From Cocleimonas sp. (lineage in GTDB: Bacteria > Pseudomonadota > Gammaproteobacteria > Thiotrichales > Thiotrichaceae), in NCBI GenBank assembly GCA_023146675.1, contig JAGLBQ010000152.1:1-5584 (forward strand): a DNA stretch of 5,584 nt. The letters run 5' to 3'. The notes beneath the pieces are model-generated. The model was not told the origin of the DNA. It searched no databases and worked only from the letters and a program-made list of their open reading frames with translations. Shown here piece by piece: positions 1-5,242 of the stretch. How positions within the stretch are numbered: position 1 is the first letter of the stretch; each line of letters opens with the position of its first letter. The position numbers and the translations under genes were made by a program.

Positions 1-28
1 GTTCACTGCCGCACAGGCAGCTTATATA
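1..28 (+). CRISPR. Terminal repeat of a type I-F CRISPR array (array continues off the left edge)
   Basis: The first 24 bases match the repeat I recall for type I-F (Ypest/Csy) arrays. The diagnostic part is the stem CTGCC (6-10) / GGCAG (16-20) around the five-base loop GCACA (11-15), the hairpin bound and cut by Cas6f (Csy4) just after base 20. The usual 3' end of the repeat is GAAA; here positions 25-28 read TATA. Decay of the 3' end is typical of the leader-distal last repeat. No second copy of the repeat occurs downstream, so the array would extend to the left, with its leader and cas genes outside the window. Only one repeat is visible, so neither spacers nor activity can be judged. Confidence 0.75.
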
Positions 29-40
29 TTTATTGGTTTG

Positions 41-67
41 ATAGCACCGACAACTTGTCGGTGCTAT
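41..67. repeat. Perfect 13-bp inverted repeat beside the CRISPR end
   Basis: ATAGCACCGACAA (41-53) and TTGTCGGTGCTAT (55-67) are exact reverse complements around a single central C. As RNA it would form a strong hairpin with a small loop. It lies 12 bases after the CRISPR repeat and about 85 bases beyond the stop of the protease gene, so it sits between two convergent transcripts. No T run follows on either strand, so it is not a canonical intrinsic terminator. It may act as a Rho-independent-like stop, an mRNA 3'-end stabiliser or a protein-binding palindrome. Confidence 0.6.
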
Positions 68-68
68 T

Positions 69-94
69 CACAGTCACACAAGTCGGTGACTGTG
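69..94. repeat. Second inverted repeat, 9-bp arms
   Basis: CACAGTCAC (69-77) pairs with GTGACTGTG (86-94) around an eight-base loop. It follows the larger palindrome by one base. The heptamer GTCGGTG occurs at 57-63 and again at 82-88, so the two hairpins share sequence and could form alternative pairings. No poly-T tract follows on either strand. The rest of 95-151 is AT-rich with no gene that I can see. Confidence 0.55.
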
Positions 95-151
95 TAAATT
101 TACGACCCTTTAAAAATTAGCTGGTAACATACTATCCAATCCAACCTAATA

Positions 152-1411
152 TTATTGCGCAACTGTCAATAAGCCATAACCATATAAATGACTTTTAGCT
201 TGTTGATCTAAAGCAATCGCTTGTCGGTGTAATAAATGACGCACAATGCTCTGACCTTTGCTTTTTTTACTGGCTAATAATGCTGAAATATGTGCTGATG
301 CGAAGGATGTTCCTGACATTAAGACGTAATTTCCATTTGCTTTCGCTGAGATAATATTCACACCTGGTGCTGAAAACTCAATTTCTTGGCCACGGTTAGC
401 ATGGCTATAGAGACGTTTGCGAGCATCTATTGCGGTGACTGCGATCACGTCTTGCAAGGCGGCGGGGTAGTAGGTTGCTTTTTTTGAATTACCTGCGGAT
501 GCAACCATGCTGATATTTCTCTGCGCCACTCCTTTTACTAATCGCTCCAATAATGGGTCACGTTCTGATGAGCCGAAGCTAAGGTTTAATATATCAAGGT
601 GTGCGCTAAGGGCTTTATCAAAGGCACGAGCAAGAATAAAGCTAGTGCTATTGCCAGATTTTTTACTTTTCTTTGAGGCGTAAAAGGCAGCAAAGCTTGT
701 TAATTTAGCGGCAGGTGCAATACCTTTTATGCCTGATTGTCCCACCATTAAACTGGCGATTGCGGTACCGTGTAATTTACCGCTAGCTTTCTGCTCTAGT
801 AATAAATGTTGCGTGATTTTTGCGCTACTTAAACTTGAGTGACTTGTATCCACCAAGGTATCAATCATCCCAATATGAATACCTTGACCTGCTTGTTTAT
901 CTTGTGGATTGACCTGCATTAAGGGCAGGCTGTATTGTGGAGCATCGGAGGCGAGTAGGCTGTATTGATAATTGGCTTGGATATTGAAAGTAGGGTGTTT
1001 TTGTTGTAGCTCATTTAAAACAGCTTGGCTTGAACGTTGAGGATTCGTTGCAAGTAACAGTAGATTAAATGGGTAATTTATTAGTGTCTGTGATTTTATA
1101 ACATTTATATCAGGATGCTGTGTTAATGATTGTTGACTTTGTCCTGTAGGGATAATTGCAACTAACTGATTTTTTATCGTTTTCTCCTCTGCATCATCAT
1201 TAGCAGTATAGGCTTCATGGCTGGGTTTCTTATTTTTATTGTATTCATACAATGCAATCGCTCCGCCGATAACTAAAGCGGCGACCAAAGGTTTATAGTC
1301 TGTTGTGGTCTCGGTTCGTGAAGGCCCAGCAGCAGTATCAATGGTGCGTGTTGTTGTACATGCACTAAGAAAAAGTAGAATGATAAGGGTTGTCACCGTG
1401 TGTAATTTCAT
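152..1411 (-). CDS. Lipoprotein subtilisin-family (S8) serine protease
   Basis: The 419-residue protein opens with a lipoprotein signal peptide ending in the lipobox L15-S16-A17-C18. The residue after the lipidated Cys is Thr rather than Asp, which favours the outer membrane. A second hydrophobic stretch lies at about 41-56. Residues around 81-155 look like a propeptide. The catalytic domain then carries the complete S8 set: Asp184 in the GMIDTLVD block, His214 in HGTAIAS, oxyanion-hole Asn308 in ASAGN and nucleophile Ser369 in SGTSFASAH. The Pro usual after the GTSxA block is Ala373 here. An active protease is therefore expected at the envelope. The ATG lies 2 bases after the anti-sigma stop, with a modest AGGA ribosome site inside the end of that gene, so the gene is the third of an operon and probably translationally coupled. 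The family assignment is firm; the substrate is unknown, and the anti-sigma factor is an inferred candidate. Confidence 0.93.
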   Translation of the reverse strand: MKLHTVTTLIILLFLSACTTTRTIDTAAGPSRTETTTDYKPLVAALVIGGAIALYEYNKNKKPSHEAYTANDDAEEKTIKNQLVAIIPTGQSQQSLTQHPDINVIKSQTLINYPFNLLLLATNPQRSSQAVLNELQQKHPTFNIQANYQYSLLASDAPQYSLPLMQVNPQDKQAGQGIHIGMIDTLVDTSHSSLSSAKITQHLLLEQKASGKLHGTAIASLMVGQSGIKGIAPAAKLTSFAAFYASKKSKKSGNSTSFILARAFDKALSAHLDILNLSFGSSERDPLLERLVKGVAQRNISMVASAGNSKKATYYPAALQDVIAVTAIDARKRLYSHANRGQEIEFSAPGVNIISAKANGNYVLMSGTSFASAHISALLASKKSKGQSIVRHLLHRQAIALDQQAKSHLYGYGLLTVAQ

Positions 1412-1413
1412 CG

Positions 1414-2097
1414 TTATTCTTCCTGTTCTGAAATAAATTGAATGAATTGATCTTGCTCGCTTAACGCCTCTATCAGCTTGCTTGTATCGATTCCTTTTTC
1501 AGCTTTTATTAAATACAAACCTGCCAAGTCGGGTCCTTGAATGATTGAAAGCTGATGTGTTAGCAACAATGTTTGTATTGCCTGCATACTTGCTTCTGCT
1601 TGAAACGAAACCATGAAAATAACGCCTGTTTGTTTGCTGGCTGTTTCATCTTCTCCTGATAGTGTTTGATACGTCACATGACTAGAAGGCTGAGTGATCC
1701 AAAGGCTGTTTTGGAGCACTAATAATGCAACTGCCATGATTGCACTCGCCTTCCACAGTCCACTATTGTGAGGGCTTAACCAGCTCTTAATCTGTGTTAA
1801 TAAGCCTTGTTTTGTAGTAGAGGGGCTTGGTGTTTTTTCTTCAGGCTGTTTGATTTTTTGCATTAAATTATCAAAGCGTTGTGGGTTATTTTCATACGCT
1901 TGAGTGTCTATCGAAGCCATGTGTTGATCAAAAAAATTTATTTCTACCTTTATTTGTTCGAGCTCTTGCTGGAGTTCTGGGTAATCTTTTAACGTTTGGG
2001 CTATCCATTGAGTTTGGGATTCACCCAAGGTGTTTTTTGCATACCAAGGCAATAAAAGACGTACTTCTTGTATTGTATCGGTTTGATTAGTCTTCAC
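1414..2097 (-). CDS. Membrane anti-sigma factor with periplasmic propeptide-like domain
   Basis: The start is a GTG, with AGGAG at 2109-2105, and overlaps the sigma-factor stop by 11 bases. The 227-residue product begins with a cytoplasmic segment carrying LLLPWYAKNTL (14-24), the LPWY-N-TL signature common in anti-sigma factors of ECF sigma factors. Acidic, helical sequence follows. There is no cysteine anywhere, so this is not a zinc-binding (HxxxCxxC) anti-sigma domain. One membrane segment lies at about 115-134. The C-terminal part (about 158-225) would be periplasmic. Its pattern reads strand, helix, strand, strand, helix, strand, with the block IIQGPDLAGLYLI at 185-197. Its position between the sigma factor and the protease supports the role: binding the sigma factor at the membrane and releasing it on an envelope signal. 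The sigma-inhibitor role is inferred from motif, topology and context. Confidence 0.85.
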   Translation of the reverse strand: MKTNQTDTIQEVRLLLPWYAKNTLGESQTQWIAQTLKDYPELQQELEQIKVEINFFDQHMASIDTQAYENNPQRFDNLMQKIKQPEEKTPSPSTTKQGLLTQIKSWLSPHNSGLWKASAIMAVALLVLQNSLWITQPSSHVTYQTLSGEDETASKQTGVIFMVSFQAEASMQAIQTLLLTHQLSIIQGPDLAGLYLIKAEKGIDTSKLIEALSEQDQFIQFISEQEE

Positions 2098-2707
2098 GAG
2101 TCTGCTCCTGAATACATTGCTGTAGCTTCTCTCTGGCTCTAAAAGTACGTGTTTTCACGGTGTTTTCAGGGCATTGTAAAATATTGGCAACATCCTTTAA
2201 GGAAAATCCTTGTAGGTAAATTAATGTTAAGACTTCTTTAAGTGATGCATTAAGCGCGCTGATGCAATAGTTTAGAAAATCTTGTTGCTCCTGTTGTTCC
2301 TTGAGTTTATCCAGCTCACTTGTTTCATCGACAATCTCATCAATTTGTTCTTCATAGCAAGTTTGAGATTCTCGCTTTTTACGCAAAAAATCGATGACTT
2401 TATAGCGTGCAATGGAGTGAATCCACGTAGTGACTTTGGCTTTTGGCTGGTAATTTTCTGCTTTATTCCATACCTCAAACATCACTAAATCTGCAATGTC
2501 AGCGGCATGTTCCAGATCACCATTGAGTTGTAATGCACAAAATTTAAGTATTTTAGGCTGATAGTGTTGATAAAGCGTTTTAAATGCGGCTTCATCTTTG
2601 TTCATCACGCGCTTTAAGAGGTTGTAATCTTGATGTTGGGAAGAGGCTGAAAGCATAGTAAGTTGTGTACTGGGATTGGTGGATAGTTTTTCCAGTATAG
2701 AACTCAT
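2087..2707 (-). CDS. ECF (extracytoplasmic function) RNA polymerase sigma factor
   Basis: The 206-residue protein has the two-domain ECF layout and no regions 1 or 3. Sigma region 2 spans about 38-112 (AAFKTLYQHYQPKI, then the core-binding DIADLVMFEVW at 70-80, then TTWIHSIARYKVIDFLRKKR for -10 recognition). An acidic linker spans about 113-142. Sigma region 4 spans about 143-197, with the helix-turn-helix GFSLKDVANILQCPENTVKTR reading -35 elements. It is first in the operon and overlaps the anti-sigma gene by 11 bases. The ATG at 2707 has no clear Shine-Dalgarno. The extra N-terminus before the conserved core (from about residue 28) leaves open a start at Met18 or Met35, neither with a better ribosome site. 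ECF operons are often autoregulated, but no matching promoter motif could be shown here. Target genes are unknown. Confidence 0.92.
   Translation of the reverse strand: MSSILEKLSTNPSTQLTMLSASSQHQDYNLLKRVMNKDEAAFKTLYQHYQPKILKFCALQLNGDLEHAADIADLVMFEVWNKAENYQPKAKVTTWIHSIARYKVIDFLRKKRESQTCYEEQIDEIVDETSELDKLKEQQEQQDFLNYCISALNASLKEVLTLIYLQGFSLKDVANILQCPENTVKTRTFRAREKLQQCIQEQTRED
2105..2109 (-). promoter_or_regulatory. Ribosome binding site deciding the GTG start of the anti-sigma gene
   Basis: Read on the minus strand, AGGAG lies 7 bases before GTG at 2097 and inside the end of the sigma gene. This supports a GTG start and translational coupling of anti-sigma to sigma. Confidence 0.7.
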
Positions 2708-2741
2708 TATATGCTTAAGAAGTGTTTTATTGATAAGTGGT

Positions 2742-2747
2742 TTTATA
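2742..2747 (-). promoter_or_regulatory. Candidate -10 element for the sigma/anti-sigma/protease operon
   Basis: TATAAA (minus strand) lies about 35 bases before the sigma-factor ATG and would give a short leader. No good -35 is found at 16-18 bases. A better-looking TATAAT at 2711-2706 overlaps the start codon, so it could serve only a downstream start. The 2708-2789 gap is the only room for a promoter if the hairpin at 2790-2817 stops transcription from the upstream gene. Confidence 0.25.
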
Positions 2748-2789
2748 AAGCCAAGTAGCGTCTTTAAAAGAGCATTTAGATGGTGTTAG

Positions 2790-2821
2790 AAAGAGAGTAA
2801 TTTAAACTACTCTCTTTTTTT
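2790..2821 (-). terminator. Hairpin terminator after the secreted-protein gene
   Basis: AAAGAGAGTA (2790-2799) and TACTCTCTTT (2808-2817) form a 10-bp stem around an eight-base loop, 10 bases beyond the stop codon of the secreted-protein gene. For leftward transcription the U tract is short (three Us in the stem, then CUAACA). Rightward, seven Ts follow, making a better terminator in that direction. It is probably bidirectional and separates the secreted-protein gene from the sigma operon, perhaps incompletely. Confidence 0.65.
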
Positions 2822-2827
2822 GTACAA

Positions 2828-3760
2828 TTACTGAGTCCAACAATTACCATTTGGCTTGTCATTAATATTAACCCAAAAACGTTTTGATCTACCTGTATTA
2901 CCATACGCTTTGAAATTCCATCCCCAGCCATCATGAAACTCAGCGACTTTCCAGCCTGAACCAAATTGACTTTTACAATATTGATTCGCTTGCGCTAGCG
3001 TAGGTCTTTGTCCCGCAGGTGCTAAACTATTGGGTGAGATTTTAGGTGTCGTAGCAATCACGTTTTTAGACCATTTGTGGTATTTATTTGGAATAATAAG
3101 TGAGGCAGGTTTTGGCAAGCCCAGAGCCCTTTTACACAATATAGGCAACTTTACATGACACATTCTATCGCCCTGCGTAGGGTTACATTTTTGATTGCCA
3201 TTTCCACAGCCTACATCCACAACACCTGAAATTTGATCAATTGAATTTTTCTTCCACGTCATGCCTTTTCGTTTAGGTTTTGAATTAGCACAATGATAGG
3301 TTAATCGAGCCGACATAACGGAGGTATCATCTTGAACTAAAAAGCTAAAGCGACCGTTTGATATTTTTGCTAATTCAGCGGCATTAAAGTTATGGCTGAT
3401 GACTCGGCTAGCGGCATTATTCGTCCAAATAGGATGCTCAGAAAAATAGACTTGCTGGTTGCTAATCATATGAAATGCATCATTACGATCTTGAGCACCT
3501 AAACGTTTTAACTTAATGCTGAAATGAGCTTTTTTTACTTTACAGCGCTTAATCTTAAAGGTTTCTAAAAACATTCTGTTTTGATTAGTGTCATTATAAC
3601 CACTGGCACGAAAAGGATAATTGAGTTGATTCGCTGCAAAATCAGATAAAACAGGTGAGGCAGCACCAGAGCCTTTAGAAACCTGAGCAGCTTGAACTGA
3701 ACCTGCAAATAAAGACGTTGCAAGGGCGATAAGTCCGAGGGTGTAAATTGATTTGTTCAT
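2828..3760 (-). CDS. Secreted cysteine-rich protein of unknown function
   Basis: I do not recognise this 310-residue protein as a named family. Residues 1-24 are a classical signal peptide (basic MNKS, hydrophobic core, cleavage after VQA), with no lipobox, so export to periplasm or beyond is expected. Eight cysteines remain (73, 157, 185, 192, 201, 209, 262, 307), an even number that would allow four disulfides; four are clustered in 185-209. The middle (about 45-155) looks beta-rich. The C-terminal part (about 205-310) is the most distinctive: a Cys-containing turn, then YCKSQFGSGWKVAEFHDG at 261-278, FWVNIND at 295-301 and a final NCW. This aromatic-rich ending faintly recalls C-type-lectin-like folds, but that is only a resemblance. 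The ATG has GGAG (3771-3768) 7 bases upstream. It faces galU divergently and lies upstream of the sigma operon on the same strand, behind a hairpin. Confidence 0.85.
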   Translation of the reverse strand: MNKSIYTLGLIALATSLFAGSVQAAQVSKGSGAASPVLSDFAANQLNYPFRASGYNDTNQNRMFLETFKIKRCKVKKAHFSIKLKRLGAQDRNDAFHMISNQQVYFSEHPIWTNNAASRVISHNFNAAELAKISNGRFSFLVQDDTSVMSARLTYHCANSKPKRKGMTWKKNSIDQISGVVDVGCGNGNQKCNPTQGDRMCHVKLPILCKRALGLPKPASLIIPNKYHKWSKNVIATTPKISPNSLAPAGQRPTLAQANQYCKSQFGSGWKVAEFHDGWGWNFKAYGNTGRSKRFWVNINDKPNGNCWTQ

Positions 3761-3789
3761 GATAATACTCCGTTTATAGTGTTGTTTTA

Positions 3790-3819
3790 ATGAAGTGGCG
3801 TAATGCCGTTTTGCTTCAT
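3790..3819. repeat. Nested inverted repeat in the leader of the secreted-protein gene
   Basis: ATGAAG (3790-3795) pairs with CTTCAT (3814-3819), and inside it GGC (3797-3799) pairs with GCC (3805-3807). It sits between the candidate promoter and the start codon of the secreted-protein gene, so it could be an operator or a 5' leader hairpin. The arms are short, and chance cannot be excluded. Confidence 0.35.
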
Positions 3820-3846
3820 ATACAAACTTAATCGGTGCTATTTCAA
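3817..3846 (-). promoter_or_regulatory. Candidate sigma-70-type promoter of the secreted-protein gene
   Basis: On the minus strand TTGAAA (3846-3841) and TATATG (3822-3817) are separated by 18 bases. Transcription would begin near 3810, leaving a leader of about 50 bases before the ATG at 3760. The -35 matches the consensus at five of six bases; the -10 matches at four. Confidence 0.4.
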
Positions 3847-4159
3847 AAAGGTTCTGAAAAAATAGTAAATAAATTTAAAAAGAATGAAAGCTGATGTTGC
3901 ATTTGTGACAGGTAGCTTATTTTTCTGATTAGGGAGATAGATCAGAAAGAGTAGGTGTACACGGGTAATCTCAGAATATTTTTGAGTCCTTTCGTACGAC
4001 TAACTTTACACTAGCGATAAAAATGAGTGATAGGGGGGGGGCAGTAAATAATATACAGTCATGCCTGTTATGTGGTTGATAATTGATCTAATAATAAGAA
4101 TTAACAGACTAAATGTGCTCATAAAATCTTCTGAACTATGCGATAATTATATTTGTGAA
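3847..4159. other. Non-coding divergent intergenic region
   Basis: This is the middle of the 464-base gap between the secreted-protein gene and galU. It is AT-rich and shows no convincing gene. It holds an 8-bp inverted repeat, TTTCTGAT (3922-3929) / ATCAGAAA (3941-3948), with an 11-base loop and no T run, and a nine-G run at 4033-4041. A 39-codon reading frame at 4061-4180 lacks a ribosome site and is not called. A small RNA cannot be excluded. Confidence 0.6.
4033..4041 (+). repeat. Homopolymer run of nine G
   Basis: Nine consecutive Gs stand in otherwise AT-rich intergenic DNA, about 185 bases before galU. Such tracts are prone to slipped-strand length change. On the plus strand the run falls between GTGATA (4027-4032) and TAATAT (4049-4054), a weak -35/-10-like pair with a 16-base spacer. 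Confidence 0.8.
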
Positions 4160-4188
4160 TTAACAACTAAATCTTGCTAGTAGATACT
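4160..4188 (+). promoter_or_regulatory. Candidate galU promoter
   Basis: TTAACA (4160-4165; five of six to consensus) and GATACT (4183-4188; four of six) are 17 bases apart. The start would be near 4195, about 30 bases before galU. Other AT-rich hexamers nearby could also serve, so the choice is tentative. Confidence 0.35.
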
Positions 4189-4224
4189 GATGGGGTTTAG
4201 ATAATAAAAAAAAGAGAGAGATCT

Positions 4225-5127
4225 ATGAAAACAAATCTTCGTAAAGCAGTTATTCCCGTTGCTGGTTTTGGCACTCGTATGTTACCCGCCACAAAAGCTA
4301 TTCCTAAAGAAATGCTCCCTGTGGTTGATAAACCAATGATTCAGTATATTGTTGATGAATGTGTCGCAGCAGGCATTAAAGAAATTGTACTGGTAACACA
4401 TTCCAGTAAAAGTGCCATAGAGAATCATTTTGATGTGAATTTTGAGCTGGCAGAAAGCTTGATTAGGGGTAATAAAGATGCACTACTAGAAGAGTTGCGT
4501 AAAATTTCACCTGATGTAACGTTTATCCATGTACGTCAAGGTGAAGCAAAAGGGTTAGGGCATGCAATTTTGTGTGCATTGCCAGCCGTTGGGGATGATC
4601 CTTTTGTGGTGATGTTGCCTGATGTGCTCATTGATGGTTATAGCTGTGATTTAAAAACAGAAAATTTATCTGAAATGATGCGCTTATTTGATGAGACAGG
4701 TACTAGCCAGATTATGGTAGAGCCTGTGCCAATGGAGCAAGTGAGTAGCTATGGGGTTGCAGATGTCAATGGTGCTAGCCTTGATGCAGGTATGTCGGCG
4801 AAAATGACACAAGTTGTTGAAAAACCAGCGCAAGAAGATGCTCCGTCTAATCTAGCGGTGGTGGGACGTTATGTTTTATCCAGTAAAATTTGGGACTTGT
4901 TAAAAGAAACTAAACGCGGTGCAGGAGGCGAAATACAGCTTACGGATGCCATTGCAGCGTTAATGGAGCAAGAAGTAGTAAATGCATTTCATATGTCAGG
5001 CAGTAGTCATGACTGTGGTTCAAAATTAGGCTATATGATGGCAAATGTTGAATATGCAACACAACATGCTGAATTAGGTGATGATTTTAAAGCCGCATTA
5101 CGTCAATTTGTGGAGACGATGGATTAA
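4225..5127 (+). CDS. galU: UTP--glucose-1-phosphate uridylyltransferase
   Basis: The enzyme makes UDP-glucose and pyrophosphate from UTP and glucose 1-phosphate in the cytoplasm. This feeds the synthesis of lipopolysaccharide, capsule and other glycans. At 300 residues it is full length for bacterial GalU (about 300) and closely follows the E. coli protein as I recall it. Visible motifs are the nucleotide-binding GFGTRMLPATK (14-24) with PKEMLP (27-32), the metal-binding LPD with Asp133, the sugar-phosphate block VVEKP (197-201), GEIQLTD (235-241) and SHDCGSKLGY (261-270). The position before GEIQLTD, usually Asp in E. coli (GAGDEIQLTD), is Gly235. The ATG follows an AGAGAGAG purine tract with a 4-base gap. 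It has its own transcription unit, divergent from the secreted-protein gene, and no sequence tie to the sigma operon is visible. Confidence 0.97.
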   Translation: MKTNLRKAVIPVAGFGTRMLPATKAIPKEMLPVVDKPMIQYIVDECVAAGIKEIVLVTHSSKSAIENHFDVNFELAESLIRGNKDALLEELRKISPDVTFIHVRQGEAKGLGHAILCALPAVGDDPFVVMLPDVLIDGYSCDLKTENLSEMMRLFDETGTSQIMVEPVPMEQVSSYGVADVNGASLDAGMSAKMTQVVEKPAQEDAPSNLAVVGRYVLSSKIWDLLKETKRGAGGEIQLTDAIAALMEQEVVNAFHMSGSSHDCGSKLGYMMANVEYATQHAELGDDFKAALRQFVETMD

Positions 5128-5138
5128 TATCTTTAGAT

Positions 5139-5168
5139 GCCATGATTATTTTTTGAATGGCTATTTTT
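5139..5168 (+). terminator. Weak candidate terminator after galU
   Basis: GCCAT (5139-5143) and ATGGC (5157-5161) form a 5-bp stem with a 13-base loop, followed by TATTTTT. It starts 11 bases after the galU stop. The stem is short and the loop T-rich, so termination may be partial. Confidence 0.4.
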
Positions 5169-5184
5169 GTAAGCCTTTATTAGA

Positions 5185-5212
5185 TTATTTTCACACCGAC
5201 TTCCTCTATAAT
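5185..5212 (+). promoter_or_regulatory. Candidate pdxH promoter with consensus -10
   Basis: TATAAT (5207-5212) is a perfect -10 hexamer 30 bases before the pdxH ATG. The -35 region is poor; TTATTT (5185-5190) is the nearest at a 16-base spacing. Transcription would start near 5218-5220, giving a leader of about 25 bases that begins inside the SD-pairing hairpin. Confidence 0.5.
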
Positions 5213-5215
5213 TTA

Positions 5216-5238
5216 TCACCTCTAATAAAATGAGGTGA
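5216..5238 (+). promoter_or_regulatory. Hairpin covering the pdxH ribosome binding site
   Basis: TCACCTC (5216-5222) is the exact reverse complement of GAGGTGA (5232-5238), which is the Shine-Dalgarno of pdxH. The loop is nine AT-rich bases. If transcription begins at or before 5216, the stem would hide the ribosome site. A start near 5219 from the TATAAT would remove two or three pairs. Confidence 0.45.
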
Positions 5239-5242
5239 GGCT

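Noticed and set aside
29..151. Possible Tn7-like transposon end beside the CRISPR array
   Set aside because: No TGT-type terminal sequence with repeated transposase-binding sites can be seen, and no transposition gene lies in the window.
152..1411. Repeated ASKKSK peptide at residues 245-250 and 380-385 of the protease
   Set aside because: The codons differ and the sequence is short and lysine/serine-rich, so it is probably coincidence rather than a duplication.
1881..2090. Plus-strand open frame inside the anti-sigma gene
   Set aside because: It is opposite a well-supported gene, with no ribosome site or family features.
2272..2488. Short open frames on both strands inside the sigma-factor gene
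   Set aside because: They are shadows of a clear ECF sigma factor in other frames.
2776..2964. Minus-strand open frame overlapping the end of the secreted-protein gene
   Set aside because: It runs in another frame of a signal-peptide-bearing gene with a good ribosome site, and it passes through the terminator hairpin.
3832..3842. TCGGTGCTATT, also present at 58-68 in the palindrome beside the CRISPR end
   Set aside because: An 11-base match within a window of this size is expected by chance, and nothing else is shared between the two sites.
4061..4180. A 39-codon plus-strand reading frame starting MPVMWLIIDL
   Set aside because: It has no ribosome binding site, isoleucine/leucine-heavy composition as expected from AT-rich DNA, and no recognisable features.
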